A DNA stretch of 64,000 bases, from positions 164,497 to 228,496 of the forward strand of contig JBKGRZ010000007.1 of assembly GCA_046518185.1 (NCBI GenBank), given 5' to 3'. The notes beneath the pieces were generated by a model. The model ran no database searches and was not told the origin of the DNA. It saw nothing but the letters and a program-made list of their open reading frames with translations. The DNA comes from Scandinavium vulneris_A (GTDB lineage: Bacteria; Pseudomonadota; Gammaproteobacteria; Enterobacterales; Enterobacteriaceae). Below, in pieces: positions 57,563-64,000 of this stretch. Position 1 is the first letter of the stretch, and each line of letters begins with the position of its first letter. The position numbers and the translations under genes were made by a program.

Positions 57563-58510
57563 TCAGGCGAGACGGTTACCGGGAATAAACCACTCCCGGC
57601 GCGAATTTAAAAGATCCTGCGCGCTCATGGCTTTTTTACCTGCCGGTTGCAGCGATTGCAGGTTCAGGATGCCACTGCCGGTAGCTATCTGGATGCCATG
57701 CTTATTCGCATCCACTATAGTCCCTGGTGCTGCATCAGTATCACTAGGAATTACGGATGCCTGCCATACTTTTACCGGCTGTCCGTCAATTTCCAGCCAG
57801 CTCATTGGCCATGGATTAAAGGCACGAATACAGCGTTCCAGCTGTTCAGCAGAAAGAGACCAATCGACACGTGCTTCTTCTTTACTGAGCTTCTCTGCGT
57901 GAGTCACCCGTGATTCGTCCTGAACTTCAGGTTTTGCAGTGCCATTGGCCAGCTGCTTCAGCGTTTCAATCAGGCCTTGCGGCCCCAGTTCTGCCAGCTT
58001 GTCATACAGCGAGCCGCTGGTGTCCTCTGCGGTAATCGGGCACGAGAGTTTAAGCAGCATATCGCCAGTATCGAGCCCGACATCCATCTGCATGATGGTC
58101 ACGCCAGTCTCGGCATCGCCCGCCCACAGCGAACGCTGGATTGGCGCCGCACCGCGCCAACGCGGCAGCAGTGAACCGTGTACGTTAATGCAGCCCAGAC
58201 GCGGCATGTCCAGAACCGCTTTCGGTAAGATAAGGCCATAGGCGACAACGACCATCACATCGGCGTCAAGTTCGGCAACGAGCTGCTGGTTTTCCTGCGG
58301 ACGAAGTGACGCAGGCTGGAAAACCGGTAGACCTTTTTCTTCTGCCAGCACTTTTACCGGGCTTGGCATCAGCTTTTTGCCACGGCCTGCGGGGCGATCG
58401 GGTTGGGTAAACACGCCCACGACCTGATGCCCAGACGACAACAGCGCGTCAAGATGACGCGCTGCAAAGTCAGGAGTACCAGCGAAAATAATGCGAAGTG
58501 ATTCTGACAC
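57563..58510 (-). CDS. fmt: Methionyl-tRNA formyltransferase
   Basis: Fmt formylates Met-tRNA-fMet using 10-formyl-THF, for translation initiation. The 315-residue protein has the formyltransferase domain with NVHGSLLPRWRGAAPIQ (catalytic Asn, His and the Asp further on) and a C-terminal OB-like tRNA-binding domain (about 208-315). It lies 14 bp after def. Confidence 0.98.
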   Translation of the reverse strand: MSESLRIIFAGTPDFAARHLDALLSSGHQVVGVFTQPDRPAGRGKKLMPSPVKVLAEEKGLPVFQPASLRPQENQQLVAELDADVMVVVAYGLILPKAVLDMPRLGCINVHGSLLPRWRGAAPIQRSLWAGDAETGVTIMQMDVGLDTGDMLLKLSCPITAEDTSGSLYDKLAELGPQGLIETLKQLANGTAKPEVQDESRVTHAEKLSKEEARVDWSLSAEQLERCIRAFNPWPMSWLEIDGQPVKVWQASVIPSDTDAAPGTIVDANKHGIQIATGSGILNLQSLQPAGKKAMSAQDLLNSRREWFIPGNRLA

Positions 58511-58524
58511 GTTAATTCTTATCC

Positions 58525-59034
58525 TTAAGCACGCGCGTTCAGGCGGTCCAGTTTCTCAACTTTCTGACGAATGCGCTGTTGTTTCAACGGAGACAGATAG
58601 TCAATGAACAGTTTACCAACCAGGTGATCCATCTCGTGCTGAATGCAGATTGCCAGCAGGCCATCGGCTGCCAATTCGAACGGTTTGCCGTTGCGATCTA
58701 GCGCGCGAATTTTTACGTTTTCAGCACGAGGCACTAGTGCTCGCTGCTCAGGGATTGACAGGCAGCCTTCTTCAATACCGGTATCGCCGCTTTTTTCCAG
58801 CAGTTCCGGGTTAATCAGCACCAGCTGTTCTGTACGCTCTTCAGAGACATCAATGACGATGATGCGCTGATGAATATCGACCTGAGTCGCAGCCAGACCA
58901 ATACCTTCTTCGGCGTACATCGTCTCGAACATATCATCGACGATACGCTGAATTTCTGCATTCACTTCTTTAACCGGTTCTGCGACTTTGCGAAGACGCT
59001 CGTCCGGAATATGTAACACTTGCAAAACTGCCAT
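58525..59034 (-). CDS. def: Peptide deformylase
   Basis: Def removes the formyl group from nascent proteins. The 169-residue metalloenzyme has all three motifs: EGIGLAATQ (43-51), EGCLSIP with metal ligand C91, and QHEMDH with H133, catalytic E134 and H137. First gene of def-fmt-rsmB-trkA, divergent from dprA. Confidence 0.99.
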   Translation of the reverse strand: MAVLQVLHIPDERLRKVAEPVKEVNAEIQRIVDDMFETMYAEEGIGLAATQVDIHQRIIVIDVSEERTEQLVLINPELLEKSGDTGIEEGCLSIPEQRALVPRAENVKIRALDRNGKPFELAADGLLAICIQHEMDHLVGKLFIDYLSPLKQQRIRQKVEKLDRLNARA

Positions 59035-59163
59035 AATTATCCAGAGTTGTGTTCAGGAGTTGGAAAGATTATTACCTCTATTCTAGACAAAACCCCTTCC
59101 GATTGACAGCATCAGTGACCAATCGCAAAGATTGCCAGGACTGCTTGTGGCAAGGGGATAAGG

Positions 59164-60288
59164 ATGATACCCACAGAAATATGGATCCGCCTGATGGCGG
59201 TCAATGGGTTATATGGCGACAAGATGAGTACGCTGGCAAAGCGGCTGATGAACGCCTGTTCTATTGATACGGATGTGCTGCGTGAGAATGGTTTTTCTGC
59301 CCGGCACATTAAACACTTTTTCTCACTGTCGTCCGAGGCTCTGGACAAGACATTGAACTGGTCTGCTAACGCAAATCACACAATCCTCACGGCAGATAAT
59401 CCGGAATACCCTCCTTCATTGCGGGCGATAGTTGACTACCCCGGTGTGTTGTTCGTCGCCGGGGATGTCAAACTTCTGGCATCATCACAGATAGCCATCG
59501 TTGGTAGCCGTAATCACTCCTGGTACGGTGAACGCTGGGGGCGTATTTTCAGTGATGCTTTAGCCAGAAAAGGGATGACGATAACCAGCGGTATGGCGCT
59601 CGGTATTGATGGCGTGGCGCATCGCGCGGCGCTAGATGCGGAAGGAAAAACTATCGCGGTATTGGGGAATGGTCTTTTTCATACCTATCCGCGGCGGCAT
59701 GCTTCCCTCGCGCAACGCATCGTTGAAAACGGCGGGACGCTGGTGAGTGAGTTCCCGCTGGCACAGCCGCCCTGGCCCGCGAATTTTCCTCGACGCAACC
59801 GTATCATCAGCGGGTTAAGTCTGGGTGTCTTAGTGGTAGAAGCCGCATTGAAAAGTGGCTCCCTGGTGACAGCCCGAACGGCGCTGGAGCAGGGGAGAGA
59901 GGTGTATGCCATTCCTGGTCCTTTGGGAAGCCCGGGTTCGGAGGGGCCGCACTGGCTGATTAAGCAGGGGGCAATACCCGCGACCACGGTAGAGGATATT
60001 CTCGAAAATGTGCAATACGGGAAGCTATCGCTGCCAGATGAGGCTGAAAAATCAAATTATTCCCCGCATACGGACCTTGCGGCATTGCCATTTCCAGAGC
60101 TCCTGGCTAACGTAGGAGATGAGGTAACACCTGTTGACGTTGTCGCTGAACGTGCCGGCCAACCTGTGCCAGTGACGGTAGCCCAATTACTCGAACTGGA
60201 GTTAGCAGGATGGATCGCAGCTGTACCCGGCGGCTATGTCCGATTAAGGAGGGCATGCCATGTTCGACGTACTGATGTATTTGTTTGA
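59164..60288 (+). CDS. dprA: DprA/Smf, DNA-processing protein
   Basis: A 374-residue protein that in competent bacteria binds incoming single-stranded DNA and loads RecA. Its role in enterics is unclear. It has a SAM-like N-terminus, the central Rossmann domain (about 95-300) with IAIVGSRNHSWYGE and SGMALGIDGVAHRAAL, and a C-terminal winged helix (about 310-374). It overlaps smg by 29 bp. Confidence 0.96.
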   Translation: MIPTEIWIRLMAVNGLYGDKMSTLAKRLMNACSIDTDVLRENGFSARHIKHFFSLSSEALDKTLNWSANANHTILTADNPEYPPSLRAIVDYPGVLFVAGDVKLLASSQIAIVGSRNHSWYGERWGRIFSDALARKGMTITSGMALGIDGVAHRAALDAEGKTIAVLGNGLFHTYPRRHASLAQRIVENGGTLVSEFPLAQPPWPANFPRRNRIISGLSLGVLVVEAALKSGSLVTARTALEQGREVYAIPGPLGSPGSEGPHWLIKQGAIPATTVEDILENVQYGKLSLPDEAEKSNYSPHTDLAALPFPELLANVGDEVTPVDVVAERAGQPVPVTVAQLLELELAGWIAAVPGGYVRLRRACHVRRTDVFV

Positions 60289-60733
60289 GACTTACATCCA
60301 TAACGAAGCAGAAATGCGTGTAGATCAGGACAAGCTGACGCGGGATCTTACCGACGCCGGTTTTGATCGTGAAGATATCTACAACGCCCTGCTGTGGTTG
60401 GAAAAGCTGGCTGACTATCAGGAAGGGCTCGTCGAGCCAATGCAGCTGACTTCAGATCCACTCTCTGTTCGTATTTACACTGCAGATGAGTGCCAACGGC
60501 TGGATGCCAGTTGCCGGGGATTCTTGTTATTCCTGGAGCAGATTCAGGTGCTAAACCTCGAAACGCGTGAAATGGTCATCGAACGCGTCATGGCGCTGGA
60601 TGCCGCAGAGTTTGAGTTGGAAGATCTAAAATGGGTCATTCTGATGGTGCTGTTTAACATCCCGGGCTGTGAAAATGCCTATCAGCAGATGGAAGAATTA
60701 CTCTTCGAAGTAAATGAAGGTATGCTGCACTAA
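60260..60733 (+). CDS. smg: Smg, DUF494 family protein
   Basis: A 157-residue protein of unknown function conserved beside dprA in gammaproteobacteria. The start MFDVLMYLFETYIHNEAEM is preceded by GGAGGG inside dprA; the frames overlap by 29 bp, so translation is coupled. It is rich in acidic residues and has no membrane segment. Confidence 0.95.
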   Translation: MFDVLMYLFETYIHNEAEMRVDQDKLTRDLTDAGFDREDIYNALLWLEKLADYQEGLVEPMQLTSDPLSVRIYTADECQRLDASCRGFLLFLEQIQVLNLETREMVIERVMALDAAEFELEDLKWVILMVLFNIPGCENAYQQMEELLFEVNEGMLH

Positions 60734-60760
60734 TTCAATTATGCAGTGACAAGAGTTGTT

Positions 60761-61318
60761 ATGGCGAAATCAGCACTGTTTTCGGTGCCTAAAAACGAGC
60801 CCTGCCCAAAATGCGGGGCCGAGTTAGTTATCCGAAGCGGTAAACATGGGCCGTTTCTGGGCTGTTCTCAATATCCGGAATGCGACTATGTGCGACCGCT
60901 AAAAAGCCAGGCGGACGGACATATCGTCAAAGTTCTGGAAGGGCAGTTGTGTCCTGTTTGTGGTGCGGAACTGGTCCTTCGTCAGGGGCGTTTTGGCATG
61001 TTTATCGGCTGCAGCCAGTATCCGGCCTGTGAACATACCGAACTTATCGACAAACCTGACGATACAACCATTGCTTGTCCACAGTGCCGCGAAGGGCATC
61101 TGGTCCAGCGTCGTTCACGTTATGGCAAAACCTTTCACTCCTGCGATCGGTACCCCGATTGCCAGTTCGCCTTGAACTATAAACCGGTAGTGGGCGAATG
61201 CCCTGAATGCCATTACCCACTGCTTATCGAAAAGAAAACGGCGCAGGGCGTTAAGCTCTTTTGCGCCAGTAAACAATGTGGAAAGCCGGTATCGGCGGAT
61301 CAAATCAGTGAACAGTAA
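60761..61318 (+). CDS. yrdD: YrdD, topoisomerase-type zinc-finger protein
   Basis: A 185-residue protein made of repeated C4 zinc fingers like those of the topoisomerase I C-terminus: CPKCGAELVIRSGKHGPFLGC, CPVCGAELVLRQGRFGMFIGC, CPQCREGHLVQRRSRYG and a CPECHYPL-CASKQC unit. It probably binds single-stranded nucleic acid; its function is unknown. The ATG at 60761 is preferred to an in-frame GTG at 60746 because it matches the family start MAKSALF. The 3' end overlaps tsaC by 11 bp. Confidence 0.93.
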   Translation: MAKSALFSVPKNEPCPKCGAELVIRSGKHGPFLGCSQYPECDYVRPLKSQADGHIVKVLEGQLCPVCGAELVLRQGRFGMFIGCSQYPACEHTELIDKPDDTTIACPQCREGHLVQRRSRYGKTFHSCDRYPDCQFALNYKPVVGECPECHYPLLIEKKTAQGVKLFCASKQCGKPVSADQISEQ

Positions 61319-61880
61319 CCTGCATCAAGCGCGTATTTCGAAAGCTATCGAAGCGCTCAATAATAAAGACGTCATCGCGTATCCTACCGAAGCTGTTTTT
61401 GGTGTCGGCTGTGATCCGGACAGTGAAACTGCCGTCATGCGGTTGTTGGAACTTAAGCAGCGGCCGGTCGAAAAGGGCCTGATTCTTATAGCGGCTAACT
61501 TTGAGCAGCTCAAACCTTATATAGATGACACGATGTTGACCGATGCTCAGCGTGAGACAGTTTTCTCTCGGTGGCCAGGCCCAGTGACATTTGTCTTCCC
61601 GGCGAAGGCTTCAACCCCGCGATGGCTGACAGGCCGTTTCGATACGCTTGCCGTCCGGGTAACCGATCATCCGCTGGTGATTGAATTGTGTCAGTCTTAC
61701 GGAAAACCATTGGTCTCCACGAGCGCCAACCTGACCGGCCAAGAACCCTGCCGTACCGTTGATGAAGTGATTGCCCAATTTGGTGAAGCATTCCCGGTAG
61801 TCGAGGGGGAAACAGGCGGGCGTCTCAATCCGTCTGAAATTCGTGATGCCCTGACGGGCGAACTTTTCCGCCAGGGATAA
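61308..61880 (+). CDS. tsaC: TsaC, threonylcarbamoyl-AMP synthase
   Basis: TsaC makes threonylcarbamoyl-AMP from threonine, bicarbonate and ATP, the first step of the t6A37 tRNA modification. The 190-residue YrdC-fold protein has VIAYPTEAVFGVGCD, LKQRPVEKGLILIA and SANLTGQEPC. The GTG at 61308 is chosen because it gives the E. coli length and start (xNSNL); it overlaps the yrdD stop by 11 bp. aroE follows 4 bp later. Confidence 0.96.
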   Translation: MNSNLHQARISKAIEALNNKDVIAYPTEAVFGVGCDPDSETAVMRLLELKQRPVEKGLILIAANFEQLKPYIDDTMLTDAQRETVFSRWPGPVTFVFPAKASTPRWLTGRFDTLAVRVTDHPLVIELCQSYGKPLVSTSANLTGQEPCRTVDEVIAQFGEAFPVVEGETGGRLNPSEIRDALTGELFRQG

Positions 61881-61884
61881 TTGC

Positions 61885-62703
61885 ATGGAACAGTACGCCG
61901 TATTTGGTAACCCTATCGCACACAGTAAGTCGCCTTTTATTCATCTGCGATTCGCCCAACAGCTCAAGATCGAACATCCGTATGGCCGAGTACTTGCCCC
62001 GTTAGACGCTTTTAACGAGACACTGGATGCGTTTATTGCTGCAGGAGGTAAAGGCTGCAATGTGACTGTCCCCTTTAAAGAAGATGCTTTTGCGCGTGCG
62101 GACGAATTGACCGAGCGAGCGGCACTGGCTGGGGCGGTTAATACCTTGAAACGTCTTGAGGATGGGCGCCTACTTGGGGATAACACCGACGGCATCGGGC
62201 TGCTGAGCGATCTTGAGCGACTGGCATTCATCAAACCAGGTTATCGTGTTCTACTGATTGGCGCGGGCGGTGCTGCCCGAGGTGTGTTGTTACCGCTGCT
62301 GTCGCTCGATTGTGCAGTGACGGTGACAAACAGGACCTTTGCCCGGGCTCAAGAACTGGCTGCACTCTTTGCGCATACCGGCAGCATCACCGCGCGGCCA
62401 ATGGACGCCCTGGCGGGTGAAGCGTTCGATCTGATCATTAATGCCACTTCCAGCGGTATTCATGGAGAAATCCCGGCGATCCCTTCTTCACTGATCAATC
62501 TTAAAGTGCATTGCTACGATATGTTTTATCAGAAAGGAAACACCGCTTTTCTGACCTGGTGTGAACAGCACGGAGCCAAACAGCGCGCAGATGGGTTGGG
62601 TATGCTGGTGGCTCAGGCAGCACATGCCGTATTGTTGTGGCACGGGGTTCTGCCTAATATTACGCCTGTGATTGATGCACTGAAAAAGGAATTGGCACAG
62701 TGA
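61885..62703 (+). CDS. aroE: Shikimate dehydrogenase (NADP+)
   Basis: AroE reduces 3-dehydroshikimate to shikimate in aromatic amino acid synthesis. The 272-residue protein has the substrate segment NPIAHSKSP, catalytic K65 in VTVPFKEDAF and D102 in DNTDGIG, the nucleotide loop GAGGAARG (about 126-133) and the NRTFARA segment specific for NADP. It overlaps yrdB by 4 bp. Confidence 0.98.
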   Translation: MEQYAVFGNPIAHSKSPFIHLRFAQQLKIEHPYGRVLAPLDAFNETLDAFIAAGGKGCNVTVPFKEDAFARADELTERAALAGAVNTLKRLEDGRLLGDNTDGIGLLSDLERLAFIKPGYRVLLIGAGGAARGVLLPLLSLDCAVTVTNRTFARAQELAALFAHTGSITARPMDALAGEAFDLIINATSSGIHGEIPAIPSSLINLKVHCYDMFYQKGNTAFLTWCEQHGAKQRADGLGMLVAQAAHAVLLWHGVLPNITPVIDALKKELAQ

Positions 62704-62957
62704 ATCAGGCGATCCTGTTTCCTGACCGTGAGGTGTGGGATGCTGCGCAGCAGTGCATTTGTTTCCCGGCTCTGGTGAATGGGTTCCAGGTGAACTGTGC
62801 CCTCTCGGCGGAATCATTGGCGCATCGTTTTGGTGGCGATGCGCCGTTGCAGTGGCTGGAAAGTTTTCGCCAGCATCGTTGGGATTTGGAAGACGAAGCG
62901 GAACTGGCCATCCGCGATCAACAGGAAGATAGTCAGGGTTGGGTCTGGCTCTCCTGA
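62700..62957 (+). CDS. yrdB: YrdB, DUF1488 family protein
   Basis: An 85-residue protein of the DUF1488 family; function unknown. It reads MNQAILFPDREVWD and ends WVWLS. Coupled to aroE by an ATGA overlap. Its last 25 bp overlap the 3' end of the convergent yrdA. Confidence 0.93.
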   Translation: MNQAILFPDREVWDAAQQCICFPALVNGFQVNCALSAESLAHRFGGDAPLQWLESFRQHRWDLEDEAELAIRDQQEDSQGWVWLS

Positions 62958-63487
62958 TCGAGATATTCATCCTTCCACTGCACATAGTTGTTAGCGGAAT
63001 ATTTTAACCCTTCCCGTTCCGCCTCCTTTAATGGGCGGATCTGTTTGACTGGGCTGCCGAGATACAGATAACCGCTTTCCAGATGCTTATTTTGTGGCAC
63101 CAGGCTTCCGGCACCAATCATCACATCATCTTCTACTACTACGCCGTCCAGCAAAATCGACCCCATACCGACCAGCACCCGATTGCCGATGGTGCAGCCG
63201 TGAAGCATCACTTTGTGTCCGACTGTAACATCCTCGCCTACGATCAATGGATTGCCTTCCGGCTTATAAGAGGATTTATGCGTGACGTGAAGTACGCTGC
63301 CATCCTGAATATTCGTACGGGCTCCGATAGCGACATAGTTAACATCACCACGGATCACGACCAGTGGCCAGATTCCCACATCGTCAGAAAGACGTACATC
63401 TCCGATTACGACGCTGGTGGAGTCGATCATCACGCGGGAGCCGAAAGTGGGTTGCGAGGTTTTATAAGGACGAATGTTGGTGGGCAT
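62933..63487 (-). CDS. yrdA: YrdA, gamma-carbonic-anhydrase-like hexapeptide protein
   Basis: A 184-residue left-handed beta-helix protein with hexapeptide repeats (VVIGDVRLSDDVGIW, VTVGHKVMLHGCTIGNRVLVG). Histidines H67, H91 and H96 sit in the zinc-ligand pattern of gamma carbonic anhydrases, so a metal-binding trimer is expected; enzyme activity of YrdA is not established. It faces away from the rRNA operon and is convergent with yrdB. Confidence 0.94.
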   Translation of the reverse strand: MPTNIRPYKTSQPTFGSRVMIDSTSVVIGDVRLSDDVGIWPLVVIRGDVNYVAIGARTNIQDGSVLHVTHKSSYKPEGNPLIVGEDVTVGHKVMLHGCTIGNRVLVGMGSILLDGVVVEDDVMIGAGSLVPQNKHLESGYLYLGSPVKQIRPLKEAEREGLKYSANNYVQWKDEYLDQESQTQP

Positions 63488-63636
63488 GGTTACCTCTTAG
63501 ATAAGGGAGTCAGGTGAATTACCTCCATTATCAGCTTTCCACACGGCTTTCACACCTCAAAAAATAGGCAGATCGAACGGGATCGCAGCAAAAAGAATGA
63601 AAAACCAGCGGTCAGAAAAAAGATCGCAAAAAAGGG

Positions 63637-63664
63637 TTGTGCAAAAAAATGGGATCCCTATAAT
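63637..63664 (+). promoter_or_regulatory. rRNA operon promoter P1
   Basis: TTGTGC (63637-63642) and a perfect TATAAT (63659-63664) with the 16-bp spacer typical of rrn P1, followed by the GC-rich discriminator GCGCCTCC that confers ppGpp and growth-rate control. A-tract-rich sequence upstream (about 63555-63636) is the expected UP element and Fis region. Confidence 0.95.
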
Positions 63665-63756
63665 GCGCCTCCATCGACACGGAACAACGGCAAACAAGCC
63701 GCCGGGTCAGCAGGGTTTCTCCGGAAATTCTGACAGAGAAAAGCGAAATTAAACGC

Positions 63757-63784
63757 TTGACTCTGAAAGAGGAAAGCGTAATAT
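63757..63784 (+). promoter_or_regulatory. rRNA operon promoter P2
   Basis: TTGACT (63757-63762) and TAATAT (63779-63784) separated by 16 bp, 120 bp after P1, match the rrn P2 position and sequence. Confidence 0.9.
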
Positions 63785-63795
63785 ACGCCACCTCG

Positions 63796-63835
63796 AGTTA
63801 GCAAGCGAAAGCGCGTAACTCACTGCTCTTTAACA
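63796..63835 (+). promoter_or_regulatory. rrn antitermination site (boxB-like hairpin and boxA)
   Basis: A boxB-like hairpin AGTTA...GCGAAAGC...TAACT (about 63796-63820) is followed by boxA TGCTCTTTAACA at 63824-63835. boxA recruits NusB-S10 and the rRNA antitermination complex. Confidence 0.9.
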
Positions 63836-63969
63836 ATTTATCAGACAATCTGTGTGGGCACTCAAAGTGACATGGATTCTTAACGTCGAAAGACGCTAAA
63901 TAGAATACCAAGTCTTATGAGTGAACATACGTAATTCATTACGAAGTTTAATTCATGAGCATCAAACTT
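63836..63969 (+). other. 16S rRNA precursor leader
   Basis: The 134-base leader is closely similar to the E. coli one (CAGACAATCTGTGTGGGCACTC, then ACGTCGAAAGACG hairpin and ACGTAATTCATTACGAAG). In E. coli the part just before 16S pairs with sequence after the gene to form the RNase III processing stem; the partner lies outside the window. Confidence 0.85.
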
Positions 63970-64000
63970 AAATTGAAGAGTTTGATCATGGCTCAGATTG
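63970..64000 (+). rRNA. rrs: 16S ribosomal RNA (first 31 bases only)
   Basis: The canonical 5' end AAATTGAAGAGTTTGATCAT is present, continuing ggctcagattg to the window edge. The position next to yrdA corresponds to rrnD of E. coli. The rest of the operon lies beyond the window. Confidence 0.98.

Noticed and set aside
59103..59131. TTGACA box before dprA as a promoter
   Set aside because: The -35 is consensus but no acceptable -10 occurs at 16-18 bp.

Overview
The window is a chromosomal segment from a member of the Enterobacteriaceae. Gene order is almost exactly that of the Escherichia coli region running from tsgA-ppiA through crp, the str, S10, spc and alpha ribosomal operons and the def-fmt and aroE clusters to an rRNA operon. 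Protein sequences are near-identical to the E. coli ones for ribosomal proteins and clearly diverged for accessory genes. The gspA-O type II secretion cluster with a chitinase between tufA and rpsJ fits the Enterobacter/Lelliottia/Leclercia/Kluyvera side of the family. I cannot fix the genus from sequence reading alone. No phage, insertion sequence, tRNA or CRISPR array was seen; one REP element is present.

Layout. 1-2.4 kb: start of tsgA (minus), ppiA, a fused yhfG-fic gene, pabA. 2.4-9.3 kb: argD behind tandem ARG boxes, yhfK and crp (minus), yhfA, prkB, yheU and yheT (minus). 9.3-18 kb: ABC-F gene yheS, kefGB, yheV, slyD, slyX, fkpA, then yheO-tusDCB. 18-22.5 kb: str operon (rpsL, rpsG, fusA, tufA). 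22.5-39.2 kb: accessory block with a GH18 chitinase, bfd-bfr behind a Fur-like box, a twelve-gene T2SS operon gspCDEFGHIJKLMO on the minus strand and the divergent gspAB pair. 39.2-53.1 kb: S10, spc and alpha operons with their leaders and terminators. 53.2-63.5 kb: yhdN-zntR, arfA, mscL, the def-fmt-rsmB-trkA operon (minus), dprA-smg-yrdD-tsaC-aroE-yrdB and convergent yrdA. 63.5-64 kb: rRNA P1 and P2 promoters, antiterminator leader and the first 31 bases of 16S rRNA.

How the genes work together. Most of the window is translation machinery: ribosomal proteins, EF-G, EF-Tu, RNA polymerase alpha, SecY, methionyl-tRNA formylation and deformylation, tRNA thiolation (TusBCD), t6A synthesis (TsaC), rRNA methylation (RsmB) and ribosome rescue (ArfA). 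The accessory block looks like one function: the chitinase has a signal peptide and a chitin-binding domain and is the obvious candidate substrate of the adjacent T2SS.

Most notable observations. (1) yhfG, encoding the small antitoxin of the Fic toxin, and fic are fused into one 199-residue frame, with altered residues in the antitoxin inhibitory motif. (2) The chitinase next to gsp is of a different GH18 type from E. coli ChiA at the same place and carries two C-terminal repeats of about 105 residues that I do not recognise. (3) The yheO-tus leader has two mutually exclusive hairpins, one holding the Shine-Dalgarno sequence. (4) An 8-bp inverted repeat at two-turn spacing lies upstream of the chitinase.
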